Of a DNA stretch of 64,000 bases, positions 7,806 to 16,474 are shown piece by piece. Position 1 is the stretch's first letter. Each line of letters opens with the position of its first letter. The translations under genes and the position numbers were made by a program. The DNA is from Chitinophaga pinensis. Its GTDB lineage: Bacteria; Bacteroidota; Bacteroidia; Flavobacteriales_D; Crocinitomicaceae. The notes under the pieces were generated by a model. That model did not search any database. It was not told where the DNA came from and saw nothing but the letters and a program-made list of their open reading frames with translations. Location: the NCBI GenBank assembly GCA_945902745.1, contig CAMDNE010000002.1, positions 186,001-250,000 of the forward strand, written 5' to 3'.

Positions 7806-9080
7806 CTACCCTTCAAGTTGAGTTTCATCAATTTCAAATTCTCCAGGTAACTCCAAGGCTTTTACGGCTTGAATAGCGTTTCCAGCAATTCCTCTTATGC
7901 TTGCGTGCATATCAATCGTATTAGTAATTACTTTATCCAATTGTTTTTCACGTTCTTTCCAAATTCGTTGCATTGCTCGTTTTTCACTGTCAAGTCCGTT
8001 TTTCATCGACTCAAAACCTTCCACAATTGCTTCAACTTGCATTCTAAAATTGTTACTCGTAAGATAGTCATAGAGTAAATGCATTTTGTCTCCTTTGTTT
8101 TCTTGCGAACTAACAGCAGAACTAATTTGCACAATCGATTCTCTTAAAACGGCACACAAACTTTTAAATTCGGTGTAATTGCAAATCCAAATTCCATCTT
8201 TTAACCCCATGCGTTCCATTCCTGCAGGCATCACTTCAGTCACTAAAACTCCAATATTGGAACCTTTAACACGAATATCAGTTTTGAATTTTTCTATCCA
8301 AGAAGGCTGAAAATCCTTTGTACGCTTACTTTCATAGTAAATCGACCCACAATTTTGATTCGTTCGTGTATTCACAATTTGAATGCAATCTCCGCCCCGT
8401 TGACCTTTTTTAATCTCTTCTATAGTATCTAAAGGAAATTGTGCCGCTAACCATTCTTCAATCGCTAATTCTTGCACTTCACCTTGCATTTGCATTGAAC
8501 CTTGTTCTTGCTTGCGTTTCATTTCTTCAACCAACGCTTTTTGGTCGTCAATTTTCTTTTGAAATTCTTTAAATTTCAATTCATTTTTCTCTTCCTCAGA
8601 TTTACGAATTTTTTCCTTTTCGATTTGCAATTGATCGTTCAAACGTTTTTGAGCATCGGCTTCAGCTTGTTCTTTTAGCTCACCCTTTTCACGTTTAAGT
8701 TTTTCAATTTCTATTTTCGTTAAATTGAGTTCCTTTAATTTCTCAGATTTTTCGTTCAATTCAGTTTGAAGTGCTTGAAATTGCTCAGTTTGTTCTTCCG
8801 CTAATTTGATTTTTAACTTTTCCTCAATTGATTTCTTTTCTTCTTTTATTTTTTTGTCAAATCGATCTTGAAACAATTCATTTTCTTGCTTTTTCTTAAC
8901 TTCAAAATCGTCTTTTGCCCTATTCAATTTCTCGAATTCAGATTCAAATTTTTTCTTTTCTTCAGTTAATTTCCGATTATATTCTTGTTTAATTTCATCT
9001 TCTAACTGATGAGAAAGAATATCTTGAACATCAATTGAAGTTCCACAATTCGGACATTTAATTTGAGAGTTATTTTGCAT
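7806..9080 (-). CDS. DUF2130 protein with zinc-ribbon-like start and long coiled coil
   Basis: 424 residues. It starts with a CPNCG pair (C9, C12; only two cysteines, half a zinc ribbon), then a highly charged Lys/Glu/Gln-rich coiled coil from about 25 to 205. The C-terminal DUF2130 domain begins near EEWLAAQFPLDTIEEIKKGQRGGDC and continues with GSIYYESKRTKDFQPSWIEKFK and NIGVLVTEVMP. The YESKR/GDC pattern recalls nuclease-like folds, which makes a DNA-related role conceivable but unproven. The protein is likely cytoplasmic. It lies 88 bases after the AAC(3)-like gene on the same strand. Function unknown. Confidence 0.88.
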   Translation of the reverse strand: MQNNSQIKCPNCGTSIDVQDILSHQLEDEIKQEYNRKLTEEKKKFESEFEKLNRAKDDFEVKKKQENELFQDRFDKKIKEEKKSIEEKLKIKLAEEQTEQFQALQTELNEKSEKLKELNLTKIEIEKLKREKGELKEQAEADAQKRLNDQLQIEKEKIRKSEEEKNELKFKEFQKKIDDQKALVEEMKRKQEQGSMQMQGEVQELAIEEWLAAQFPLDTIEEIKKGQRGGDCIQIVNTRTNQNCGSIYYESKRTKDFQPSWIEKFKTDIRVKGSNIGVLVTEVMPAGMERMGLKDGIWICNYTEFKSLCAVLRESIVQISSAVSSQENKGDKMHLLYDYLTSNNFRMQVEAIVEGFESMKNGLDSEKRAMQRIWKEREKQLDKVITNTIDMHASIRGIAGNAIQAVKALELPGEFEIDETQLEG

Positions 9081-9168
9081 TCTAATTTCGATTTTTTATT
9101 TCAACTATTTTTTTTACTTCTTAAAGATCAACATTTATTGAATAGTAATTTAATTGTAATAGGTATTC

Positions 9169-10062
9169 TCAACTTCCTTTTGGTGTATACATAGTTACAC
9201 CATGCGTTTTATATTCATCCATCAAAACATTCATCATTCCTTTTGCGTCAACGAGCAACGAATCAGCATTTCCAATTTTCACTTTCACTAAAACTCCTCT
9301 TTCTTCTAAAAGAGGAATCAGTCCATCACATTTTCTTTTTTTACTTTGCTCAGGATTGTGAACCAGAGTTTTCATTTCTCCTGCAGTACCATCTTCGAAC
9401 TTGACCTTAGCAACAAATTCTGTAGGATAATAAACTGGAAATTTGAAATCTACAATTGCATCTTCAATACAATGTAAACTCGTTCCTGCATTATCCAAAG
9501 TCACACCCAAATAAAGAATTTTACCACCTTTTTCTGCTACTTTAAAAAACGGACTATTTTCATTGTAAGGCGTTAAATTCCCAAAATGATTCCCAACAAA
9601 ATAAACAGCATCAGGACCAATACAAGATACTGGTTCCGTTGGATGAGCGCTTCTTATTGCAATCGGCAGTTTTCTGAAATATTCGCTAATTGAACCTAAT
9701 TTAGAAGGAGAATTAGCAACATCAAAGCAATCTAATTGTTGAATATAATCGAGTTGATATTGAGCATTTGGCGAATTGGGCATTAATACATTTCCTGACT
9801 TACCGACTGATTCTAATAAAGCTTCAACAACATCTTTTGCTCCGTTTTCAACATACCCAATTTGTGACAAACTTGAATGTACAAGGACAGTGTCGTCCGC
9901 AACAATTCCAATATGATGAAAAGCCTTCAGTAAATCATCTTTTGAAAAAATGTTTCCTTTTGATTTGTCTAGTTGAAGTTGATTTGTTCGCTTTTCTTTC
10001 TTCGATTTCCGATAAAAATTAAGCAAAAAACCTGGAACCAATTTACGTAACAAATTTCTCAT
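9169..10062 (-). CDS. Aminoglycoside N(3)-acetyltransferase (AAC(3)) family acyltransferase
   Basis: 297 residues. After a basic N-terminus (RKSKKEKR) the AAC(3) fold begins: VLVHSSLSQIGYV, then GNVLMPNSPNAQY, then HPTEPVSCIGPDA and the conserved NENSPFFKVAEKGGKILYLGVTLDNAGTSLHCIED. This acetyl-CoA-dependent family includes antibiotic-modifying enzymes. Chromosomal homologues also act on other amino-sugars and in secondary metabolism or surface-polysaccharide loci. The start lies 1 base after the TonB-like gene stop, so it belongs to that operon. Resistance should not be assumed: there is no mobile context, and the basic amphipathic N-terminus suggests a membrane-surface substrate. Confidence 0.85.
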   Translation of the reverse strand: MRNLLRKLVPGFLLNFYRKSKKEKRTNQLQLDKSKGNIFSKDDLLKAFHHIGIVADDTVLVHSSLSQIGYVENGAKDVVEALLESVGKSGNVLMPNSPNAQYQLDYIQQLDCFDVANSPSKLGSISEYFRKLPIAIRSAHPTEPVSCIGPDAVYFVGNHFGNLTPYNENSPFFKVAEKGGKILYLGVTLDNAGTSLHCIEDAIVDFKFPVYYPTEFVAKVKFEDGTAGEMKTLVHNPEQSKKRKCDGLIPLLEERGVLVKVKIGNADSLLVDAKGMMNVLMDEYKTHGVTMYTPKGS

Positions 10063-10063
10063 T

Positions 10064-10837
10064 TCACTGTGCTTCGAAGGTGTAAATTATCGTTCCTTCT
10101 TGTGTTTTCGCTGCTGTTCCTGAATAATTGAAACGAGAAAGTTTAGCATATTTCACAGCTTGTTCAATCATGCATGAATTGGATCCAGCTGATCCTGTTG
10201 GAATTGCTTCAATTACATCACCATTTTGATTAACCTTGATCTTAACAGAAACTCGTCCTTCAGATCCATATCCGCATGTATAACCTGGATTGCGAACATA
10301 CCAATTATTATTTTGGTGTGGATTCCGACCGGACAAAGACCAATCAACCATTACATTTCCAGAAAATGCTGTATTCCCTCCGTTTTGATTAGATGATGAT
10401 TTTTCTTTAGATCCAGAATTTGTCGTTGTTTTTTGATTATTCCTTGCATCCATTTCTTTCTTGATACTTTGTCTTTTCGCATCTCCGCCAGCCTCTTGAA
10501 ATAGCTGTTTCTCGTAATCTTTAACTGATTGTTCTACCTGACTAGCAGATTTGTTTTGTGACCAATTTTGATCTGATCGTTTTCGTGTATCGTTTTGATC
10601 TCTTGCGATGTTTTTTGCTTTACCAGTATTTTGATTTTTGAAAATCTCAATGTTCTCTGGTGTAACTTCAATTAATTTTTCTTCAATCACAACTTCTGAA
10701 ACATCTGAAAAAGGAACAATTGGGAAGTATTGGTTATAGGTTTTCATCTGCAAATACATGAAAATGCCAATATAAGTAGCGAATGCAGCCAATATTCCAA
10801 ATTTATATTTGTCGAAAATGTTAAAAAACTTACTCAC
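10064..10837 (-). CDS. TonB-like single-pass membrane protein
   Basis: 257 residues. A short cytoplasmic start, one membrane helix (about 14-31, FGILAAFATYIGIFMYL), a long polar Gln/Asn/Ser/Lys-rich linker to about residue 155, and a C-terminal domain. GRVSVKIKVNQNGDVIEAIPTG...CMIEQAVKYAKLSRFNYS...GTIIYTFEAQ resembles the TonB C-terminal fold, here in the Bacteroidota form with two extra cysteines. It overlaps the preceding WG-repeat gene by 8 bases and abuts the acyltransferase gene. TonB proteins couple the proton-motive force to outer-membrane receptors; no ExbBD or receptor is nearby, so a dedicated role is inferred. Confidence 0.75.
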   Translation of the reverse strand: MSKFFNIFDKYKFGILAAFATYIGIFMYLQMKTYNQYFPIVPFSDVSEVVIEEKLIEVTPENIEIFKNQNTGKAKNIARDQNDTRKRSDQNWSQNKSASQVEQSVKDYEKQLFQEAGGDAKRQSIKKEMDARNNQKTTTNSGSKEKSSSNQNGGNTAFSGNVMVDWSLSGRNPHQNNNWYVRNPGYTCGYGSEGRVSVKIKVNQNGDVIEAIPTGSAGSNSCMIEQAVKYAKLSRFNYSGTAAKTQEGTIIYTFEAQ

Positions 10838-12947
10838 CTTTTACGCTAGATTGAATGATTCTTTTTTCGGGAACATACAAATAGTGTACCTCGTTACTAT
10901 TAATTAAAACTAATAAATCTTTGTCAATTACCCTAATTTGTTGATAATCTAATGGAATAACCATTTCGCCCTTGTTTGTAAACACACCAAATTGAGCTCC
11001 ATTTGAAACAAGAAACAGCTCTTTTGTTAGTCGATCGATTGAAGTATAGGAAATTGGAATTACAACTTTCCCTTTCACATCAATAACTCCTTGTAATGTC
11101 AATTTCTCAACAATAGCCGTTCCATCTTTAAAACTGTCAGCATAATCATACTCTGGCAGTAAAATGACTTTTCCAGTTAAGTCCATAAATCCCCATCCGT
11201 TTCCTTTTGTAAAAGCAGTCAACGAACTAATCTCACCAATTGCGTTAAAACTGATTGGAACAATTATTTTTCCCATTTGATTGATAATCCCAAATTTCTC
11301 TTTTTGACATACAACAGCAAGATTAGAAACAAATTGAGATCTTTTTAAGTAATTCGGATATGTTTCAAAAGTGGCTGGAATTACAATTTCACCAACTCCA
11401 TTAACAAAACCAATTAAATCGTTTTCAACAATTAATGCTCTATTACTTGATAATTGACCGATTTCTTGAAATTTAGCAGGTATTACAACTTGACAATTTC
11501 TCTTCATTAAGCCAATCAAATTATCGTCTTCAAAAATCAACAATGAATCACTAAAAAAAGAAATTTCTGGATAACCTGGAGGAACTACAAAAGTACCGAA
11601 TTCATCAATATATCCCTGATTACCATTTTGTTGAACCTTCGCAATTCCATCGATAAATTCAAATGCTTCTTCAAACTTTTCAGAGATTCTCAAATTGCTA
11701 TTTTTATCATAGTACGCATAAAGACTGTCTTTTGCTCCATATGTCAAATTTTCTGAAAGTTGACCGAGATCTTTAAAAACAGGTTGAAACACAAGATTCC
11801 CACTCCGATCAATCATTCCTTGTTTACCGTCAACTTCTACAACGGCTCTTCCATTTTCAAAATCAGTTCCCGATGAATATTGAAATGCAATTACCACTCT
11901 ATTTGCTTTATCAATATATCCATACAATCCATTTTTCATTGCTAAAGCCAATCCTTCCTTGAAAAAACTTAATTGTTCGTAATCTGCTGGGATAATAATT
12001 TCACCTGAATAATCCATAAAACCATAATAACTTTGGGCTTTAAAAGGAAGTAAATTGAGTTTCATGTAAATTAAATCTTCTTCTAACTCTTGAAGAAATG
12101 GATAATTCGGGTAATCTATTTTAAATTGATTGATTCTTTCATCCGAATATTCAGTCATATACAGCTGATAAATATTTCTCCATGCTATATTAGCATTTCT
12201 GTTTTTTGGATAGGTTTGAATAAACCAAAAATAGGATTCAATTAAATTTGATTCAGTTGAAATTTCATAGATCCGATCTTCCGCTTCTAAAACATAAGGA
12301 TTGTTTGGACATTTTGCTATGAATTCTAAATAAGAAAGTAAGTTGTTTGAAATTGTCATCTCGCGGTACTGAGCAAGATTAAATTCTCCTTGAACAATTA
12401 AAAGAAGTGCACTTTGAGGATAATTATCGATAAAATACTTAAAAGCTTTTGAAGTATTTTCCTTTTTCGCCAATTCAAAAGCTAATGAATCCCTTGTATT
12501 TGTCGCTTCAAAAATTTCATTCGCCCAAGGATGTAAATGAATAAAGTTTGTGTAAGATTGAATTGAGTTTTCAGTATTCGCAATTGCGTAAAATGCTGAA
12601 CTAATTTTGGCTCTTACATCCAATATCGCATTGTAATCAAAATTGAACTCTTTATAATGAACTTTTTTCTTTTCACTAATTGCGCCATATGAAAGCTCAG
12701 CTTTTAAAATAAAGTTGAATGCTGAATCTAATGAAAAAAACGGATTATCACTTCTGCTATATATAGTAGCTAATCCAAATGATGCTGGAGCAACATTTTT
12801 TTTAAATGATTTTTCAAATAATTCTTTTGCTTTGAAGTAATTATACTCTTTCAAGGCGATAAATCCTTTTTCTATTTTTCCAGCATACAAAGAAAAACCA
12901 AGGAGATTACTTGCTAGAAAAAAGAATATTAAAAGATTTTTTATCAC
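10830..12947 (-). CDS. Exported WG-repeat protein with N-terminal TPR-like region
   Basis: 705 residues with a signal peptide (LLIFFFLASNLLGFSLYA). Residues 25-280 are helical, TPR-like, with cues such as ALKEYNYFKAKELFEKSF and FIHLHPWANEIFEA. From about 305 to 690 there are many WG (beta-leucine-rich-like) repeats of roughly 40-50 residues: YGFMDYSGEIIIPADYEQLSFF, YGYIDKANRVVIAFQYS, QGYIDEFGTFVVPP, GFVNGVGEIVIPATFE, WGFMDLTGKVILLPEYD and others. The repeats form an extended beta scaffold of unknown function. First gene of the operon with the TonB-like and AAC(3)-like genes (8-base overlap), suggesting a joint envelope role. Confidence 0.9.
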   Translation of the reverse strand: MIKNLLIFFFLASNLLGFSLYAGKIEKGFIALKEYNYFKAKELFEKSFKKNVAPASFGLATIYSRSDNPFFSLDSAFNFILKAELSYGAISEKKKVHYKEFNFDYNAILDVRAKISSAFYAIANTENSIQSYTNFIHLHPWANEIFEATNTRDSLAFELAKKENTSKAFKYFIDNYPQSALLLIVQGEFNLAQYREMTISNNLLSYLEFIAKCPNNPYVLEAEDRIYEISTESNLIESYFWFIQTYPKNRNANIAWRNIYQLYMTEYSDERINQFKIDYPNYPFLQELEEDLIYMKLNLLPFKAQSYYGFMDYSGEIIIPADYEQLSFFKEGLALAMKNGLYGYIDKANRVVIAFQYSSGTDFENGRAVVEVDGKQGMIDRSGNLVFQPVFKDLGQLSENLTYGAKDSLYAYYDKNSNLRISEKFEEAFEFIDGIAKVQQNGNQGYIDEFGTFVVPPGYPEISFFSDSLLIFEDDNLIGLMKRNCQVVIPAKFQEIGQLSSNRALIVENDLIGFVNGVGEIVIPATFETYPNYLKRSQFVSNLAVVCQKEKFGIINQMGKIIVPISFNAIGEISSLTAFTKGNGWGFMDLTGKVILLPEYDYADSFKDGTAIVEKLTLQGVIDVKGKVVIPISYTSIDRLTKELFLVSNGAQFGVFTNKGEMVIPLDYQQIRVIDKDLLVLINSNEVHYLYVPEKRIIQSSVKGE

Positions 12948-12954
12948 TTAAAAA

Positions 12955-12962
12955 CAAAGATA
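12955..12962 (-). promoter_or_regulatory. Candidate -7 box for the WG-repeat operon
   Basis: Reads TATCTTTG on the minus strand, fitting TAnnTTTG, 7 bases before the ATG. A TTTG lies upstream with a short 15-base spacer. Confidence 0.4.
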
Positions 12963-13017
12963 GTTGTATTCAAAAATCAAACGAACTTTATGTTAAATTG
13001 TTTCGTTATAAAACATA

Positions 13018-13048
13018 AAAAAAGCCTCTCATCAAAAGATGAAAGGCT
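13018..13048 (-). terminator. Rho-independent terminator of the L31 gene
   Basis: On the minus strand AGCCTTTCATC, loop TTTT, GATGAGAGGCT (one mismatch) runs into T's. It lies just beyond the L31 stop codon. Confidence 0.85.
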
Positions 13049-13068
13049 CAATATTATAAATGATTGTC

Positions 13069-13323
13069 TCACTTCATGTGACGACCATAACGATTCTTAA
13101 ATTTATCAATACGTCCTGCAGTATCGATGAACTGAACGATACCAGTAAAGAACGGGTGAGATTTATGAGAAATATCCAATTTTACTAATGGATATTCGTT
13201 ACCATCTTCCCATTTAATTGTTTCACTTGTTGTTGCACAAGAAGGACAAACGAATGCGTATTCATTTGACATATCTTTAAAAACTACCAATCTGTAATCT
13301 TCTGGATGTATATCTTTTTTCAT
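13069..13323 (-). CDS. rpmE2: Ribosomal protein L31, type B
   Basis: 84 residues, a component of the large ribosomal subunit. The type-B pattern is clear: [20 protein letters not shown], then HKSHPFFTG and [16 protein letters not shown]. Unusually for type B, which normally lacks zinc cysteines, there is a CPSC pair at C26/C29; only two cysteines are present, so a complete zinc site is not obvious. Type-A L31 has four cysteines. The gene has its own terminator and a candidate promoter and appears monocistronic. Confidence 0.95.
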   Translation of the reverse strand: MKKDIHPEDYRLVVFKDMSNEYAFVCPSCATTSETIKWEDGNEYPLVKLDISHKSHPFFTGIVQFIDTAGRIDKFKNRYGRHMK

Positions 13324-13365
13324 TTTTGAATGTATTATATGCTATTTAGCCCTTTAACGGGGATG

Positions 13366-13373
13366 CAAAGTTA
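13366..13373 (-). promoter_or_regulatory. Candidate -7 box for rpmE2
   Basis: TAACTTTG on the minus strand fits TAnnTTTG, 42 bases before the start codon. No clear -33 element. Confidence 0.45.
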
Positions 13374-13511
13374 AATAAACTTTTTAAAATAAAATGATTT
13401 TTTTAGTATTAATTTAATTTAAAATCTTTGCTCGTCATTCAGAGATAAAGTACTTATTAAAATAATTTCTACAATGAACGAAAAAGCACACTTCAAATTT
13501 TCAATTCTTTT

Positions 13512-13679
13512 TTACTTTTTGTCCAAAGCAACAAAAAGTAACAAAAAATGCTTTTTCACAAATTATCCAAGGAACTTTCCGATTCTCCATTGCATTTCGC
13601 ATCGGAACCGTCGACAAAGCTCCTGATTACCAAGACTTTATTTTTCTTTCTTTCTTCTGTGGCGCTTTACGAACTAGTT
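13512..13679. repeat. 168-bp dispersed intergenic repeat, copy B
   Basis: Same length and order of conserved blocks as 4676-4843, with the same opening hairpin and the same CGCTTTACGAACTAGTT end. It fills much of the 550-base gene-free stretch 13324-13873, in which I otherwise see only candidate promoters. Confidence 0.85.
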
Positions 13680-13843
13680 ATCTCCCGCTGGTCGATGAGA
13701 ACGCTATGCTAAGTACTGGGATAATTTGTAGTTCGAACTTGTATCGCATTTTCGAATTCTCTAAATCACCTAATTTTCCATTAACGAAGTCAATCATAAT
13801 AAATCCTTTTTTATTAATTAAAATAAAGATTGATTCATTTCGT

Positions 13844-13851
13844 TATTTTTG
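13844..13851 (+). promoter_or_regulatory. Candidate -7 box for the beta-helix lipoprotein gene
   Basis: TATTTTTG fits TAnnTTTG and lies 22 bases before ATG 13874. No well-spaced TTG upstream. Confidence 0.4.
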
Positions 13852-13873
13852 CGTACTAAGAATTCAAATTTAC

Positions 13874-15265
13874 ATGAAAAGAATTGCTTTTCTTTTATTC
13901 AGTCTTTTATTAATTTTTGCCGGAGTAATTTCCAGTTGTAAAAAATCGAATTTTCTTTCGAAAGGGAATCTTTCTTTCTCTGCCGACACAGTTGTTTTCG
14001 ATACTGTATTCACAACAATTGGTTCTACAACGCAACAATTTAAAATCTACAACAAAGAAAAGAAGACAGTCAATATTGAAGAAATTGAATTAATGGGTGG
14101 TGTCAATTCGCCATTTAGTATGAATATTGATGGTGACATCGGAACAACGTTAACCGATATTGAGATTGAAGGTGAAGATAGTTTATTTGCCTTTATTGAA
14201 GTAACGTTGAATGTAAATAGTCAAACCTTTCCTATGATTATTGAAGATTCCATTCGTTTCAGAACAAACGGTGTTGATCAATATGTGAAATTGGCGGTTT
14301 GGGGACAAGATGCTTATTTCCATTATAAAGACATCAATGCAGGAACTTGGGCAAATGACAAACCGCATGTAATTTATGGTTATGCGGCCGTGGATTCTGC
14401 AACTACACTTAATATTCAAGCGGGAACAGATATCTTTTTACATAAAAATGCCATTCTATATAACTACAAAGGAACGTTAAATATTAATGGCACACTGGGT
14501 AATGAAGTGACTTTCCAAGGAGATCGATTGGAAGCAATGTATGACGATGTTCCTGGTCAATATTATGGTATTTATTTTCAAGAGGCACGTCCTTCAGTGA
14601 TTGATTATGCCATTATTAAAAATGGTACTTCTGGTGTACATCTATATTCTCGTGATCAAAGTATTCCTGGTTATACCTTAACATTAACCAATACGATTAT
14701 TGAAAACAATGCGCGTTATGGTGTCTTTATTTATTCTGGTGCAAAAGTGAAAGCTGAAAATTGTCTGATAACAAAAAATGGAAATCATGCCTTATTAGTG
14801 CTCGAAGGTGGAGATTTCTTCTTTAACCATTGTAATTTATTGGGATACGGAACAGGTGATGCCGCTACTCCTGCAGTTGGAATCAGTAATTTTTACAATG
14901 ATTACACAAACAACGTTACTAATATTGGTTCTATCAACGAAGGAAAAATATACAACAGTGTCATTTATGGAAATCAAACGTCTGAGATTGTATTTGACAC
15001 CATTCCAGATGCAGCCATTACTTTAAGTTTCGACATTCGCAATTGTTTAATAAAAAGAGTTCCGGCTGCAACCGACAATTATTATCTCAACATTTTCTGG
15101 AACAACAATCCTTTATTCAATGATGTTACTGCCGATAACTATTTATTTTCAGCAAGTTCTGTGCTTAATGGCGGCGCAGATGCTGGATTTCCACCAACTC
15201 CCAATTTAGATATTAAAGGTGTAGCAAGAGGCGCTAGCCCGGATATTGGGGCGTATGAGAATTAA
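13874..15265 (+). CDS. Right-handed beta-helix lipoprotein (choice-of-anchor-Q type)
   Basis: I start at ATG 13874, which opens a lipoprotein signal (AFLLFSLLLIFAGVISSC, lipidated Cys about residue 22). The frame is open further upstream, but that part is not signal-like. The N-terminal half (about 30-150) looks like a beta-sandwich (TVFDTVFTTIGSTTQQFKIYN). From about 160 a parallel beta-helix follows, with repeats such as VIDYAIIKNGTSGVHLYS, TNTIIENNARYGVFIYSGAKVKAENCLITKNGNHALLV. The end, GVARGASPDIGAYE, is the signature C-terminus of choice-anchor-Q polysaccharide-lyase-like proteins. Probably an outer-membrane surface lipoprotein, possibly polysaccharide-binding; catalysis cannot be judged. 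Confidence 0.87.
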   Translation: MKRIAFLLFSLLLIFAGVISSCKKSNFLSKGNLSFSADTVVFDTVFTTIGSTTQQFKIYNKEKKTVNIEEIELMGGVNSPFSMNIDGDIGTTLTDIEIEGEDSLFAFIEVTLNVNSQTFPMIIEDSIRFRTNGVDQYVKLAVWGQDAYFHYKDINAGTWANDKPHVIYGYAAVDSATTLNIQAGTDIFLHKNAILYNYKGTLNINGTLGNEVTFQGDRLEAMYDDVPGQYYGIYFQEARPSVIDYAIIKNGTSGVHLYSRDQSIPGYTLTLTNTIIENNARYGVFIYSGAKVKAENCLITKNGNHALLVLEGGDFFFNHCNLLGYGTGDAATPAVGISNFYNDYTNNVTNIGSINEGKIYNSVIYGNQTSEIVFDTIPDAAITLSFDIRNCLIKRVPAATDNYYLNIFWNNNPLFNDVTADNYLFSASSVLNGGADAGFPPTPNLDIKGVARGASPDIGAYEN

Positions 15266-15279
15266 TTTGGCACTTCGCA

Positions 15280-15301
15280 TCTCGACTATCGCTCGATGTC
15301 C
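15280..15301. repeat. Copy of the TCTCGACTAYCGCTCGATGTCC repeat
   Basis: A 22-base motif that recurs as tandem copies at 43205-43255. It sits between the lipoprotein stop and the mdh terminator. Confidence 0.7.
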
Positions 15302-15320
15302 TCATTTTTCGGAACTTCTC

Positions 15321-15352
15321 AAAAAAAAAAGCCCAACCTTTCGATTGAGCTT
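15321..15352 (-). terminator. Rho-independent terminator of mdh
   Basis: On the minus strand AAGCTCAA...TTGGGCTT forms a stem (one G-T pair) with an 8-base loop followed by ten T's, 22 bases past the mdh stop. Confidence 0.85.
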
Positions 15353-15373
15353 TTCAATAATTTATAGTATTAA

Positions 15374-16315
15374 TTATGCGTTTGTAACATTCATGTTATC
15401 TAGCACATCCATTACACCTTTAACAGCCACAGCAGATTCTTTTAACAATTCTTTTTCAGCAGCATTTAAGTCAAGTTCGATGATTTTTTCGATACCATTT
15501 TTACCTAAAACAACTGGTACACCTAAATAGATATCATTGAATCCATATTCACCTTGTAACCAAGCGCAAACTGGAAAAATACGTTTTTGGTCACGTACAA
15601 TTGCTTCAACCATTTGAGCAGCTGCAGCACCTGGAGCATACCAAGCAGATGTACCTAATAATTTAACGATTTCCCCACCACCAAACTTCGTGCGTTCGAT
15701 AATTTCATCCAATTTCTCAGCTGAAATCAATTCAGTAACTGGAATACCCGAAACAGTTGTATAACGTGGAAGTGGAACCATTGTATCTCCATGTCCACCC
15801 ATTAAAATTGCTTGAATATCTTTTGGAGAAACATTTAATTCAGTTGCTAAGAAAGCACGGTAACGAGCAGTATCTAAAACTCCAGCCATTCCAAAAACTT
15901 TCTTTGAATCAAATTTCGCAGATAAATATGCACAATATGTCATCACGTCTAATGGATTAGAAACAATAATGATAATTGCATTTGGAGAATATTTTGCAAT
16001 ATTTTCAGTAACTGTTTTTACAATTCCAGCATTTGTAGCGATTAAGTCATCACGAGACATTCCTGGCTTACGTGGAAGTCCAGAAGTAATAACAACAACA
16101 TCAGAATCTGCAGTTTTTGAATAATCGTTTGTTGATCCAGTTGTGCGTGAATCGTACAAATTAATTGGAGCTGTTTGCCAAATATCTAAAGCTTTTCCTT
16201 CTGCAAAACCTTCTTTGATATCCAATAAAACGATCTCATTTGCAATTTCTCTTTGAGCTAATACATCTGCACAAGTTGCACCGACATTCCCTGCTCCTAC
16301 TACTGTTACTTTCAT
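15374..16315 (-). CDS. mdh: Malate dehydrogenase (LDH-like type)
   Basis: Interconverts malate and oxaloacetate with NAD in the TCA cycle. 313 residues, normal for the tetrameric LDH-like class. It has GAGNVGATCA at 7-16, the acidic NAD-binding strand end LLDIKEG, the substrate loop GLPRKPGMSRDDL (two arginines; the first favours malate over lactate), VSNPLDVMTY, DTARYRAFLA and the catalytic His in MGGHGDTMVPLPRY. It stands alone with its own terminator and a candidate -7 box. Confidence 0.97.
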   Translation of the reverse strand: MKVTVVGAGNVGATCADVLAQREIANEIVLLDIKEGFAEGKALDIWQTAPINLYDSRTTGSTNDYSKTADSDVVVITSGLPRKPGMSRDDLIATNAGIVKTVTENIAKYSPNAIIIIVSNPLDVMTYCAYLSAKFDSKKVFGMAGVLDTARYRAFLATELNVSPKDIQAILMGGHGDTMVPLPRYTTVSGIPVTELISAEKLDEIIERTKFGGGEIVKLLGTSAWYAPGAAAAQMVEAIVRDQKRIFPVCAWLQGEYGFNDIYLGVPVVLGKNGIEKIIELDLNAAEKELLKESAVAVKGVMDVLDNMNVTNA

Positions 16316-16353
16316 TGTTTATATTTAGGATTTATATTCTAATTTATCGCTTG

Positions 16354-16361
16354 CAAAAATA
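16354..16361 (-). promoter_or_regulatory. Candidate -7 box for mdh
   Basis: TATTTTTG on the minus strand, 38 bases before the ATG; no convincing -33 element. Confidence 0.4.
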
Positions 16362-16474
16362 ACACTTATTGATAAATATTTCTGTTATTTTGTAGGAAAA
16401 TTGGTTCATCGTCAAAAAATATTTTCAAAAAGGCAACCGAATTATAACTAAAGCGTCTACCAAACGATAAGATT

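Noticed and set aside
9169-10062. Antibiotic (aminoglycoside) resistance gene
   Set aside because: The fold is AAC(3), but it sits in a chromosomal envelope-type operon without mobile DNA, and chromosomal family members have varied substrates. The sequence does not support a resistance claim.
13706-13873. N-terminal extension of the beta-helix lipoprotein
   Set aside because: The frame is open upstream, but the extension overlaps the region just after the dispersed repeat and the promoter-like TATTTTTG, and the lipoprotein signal begins exactly at ATG 13874.
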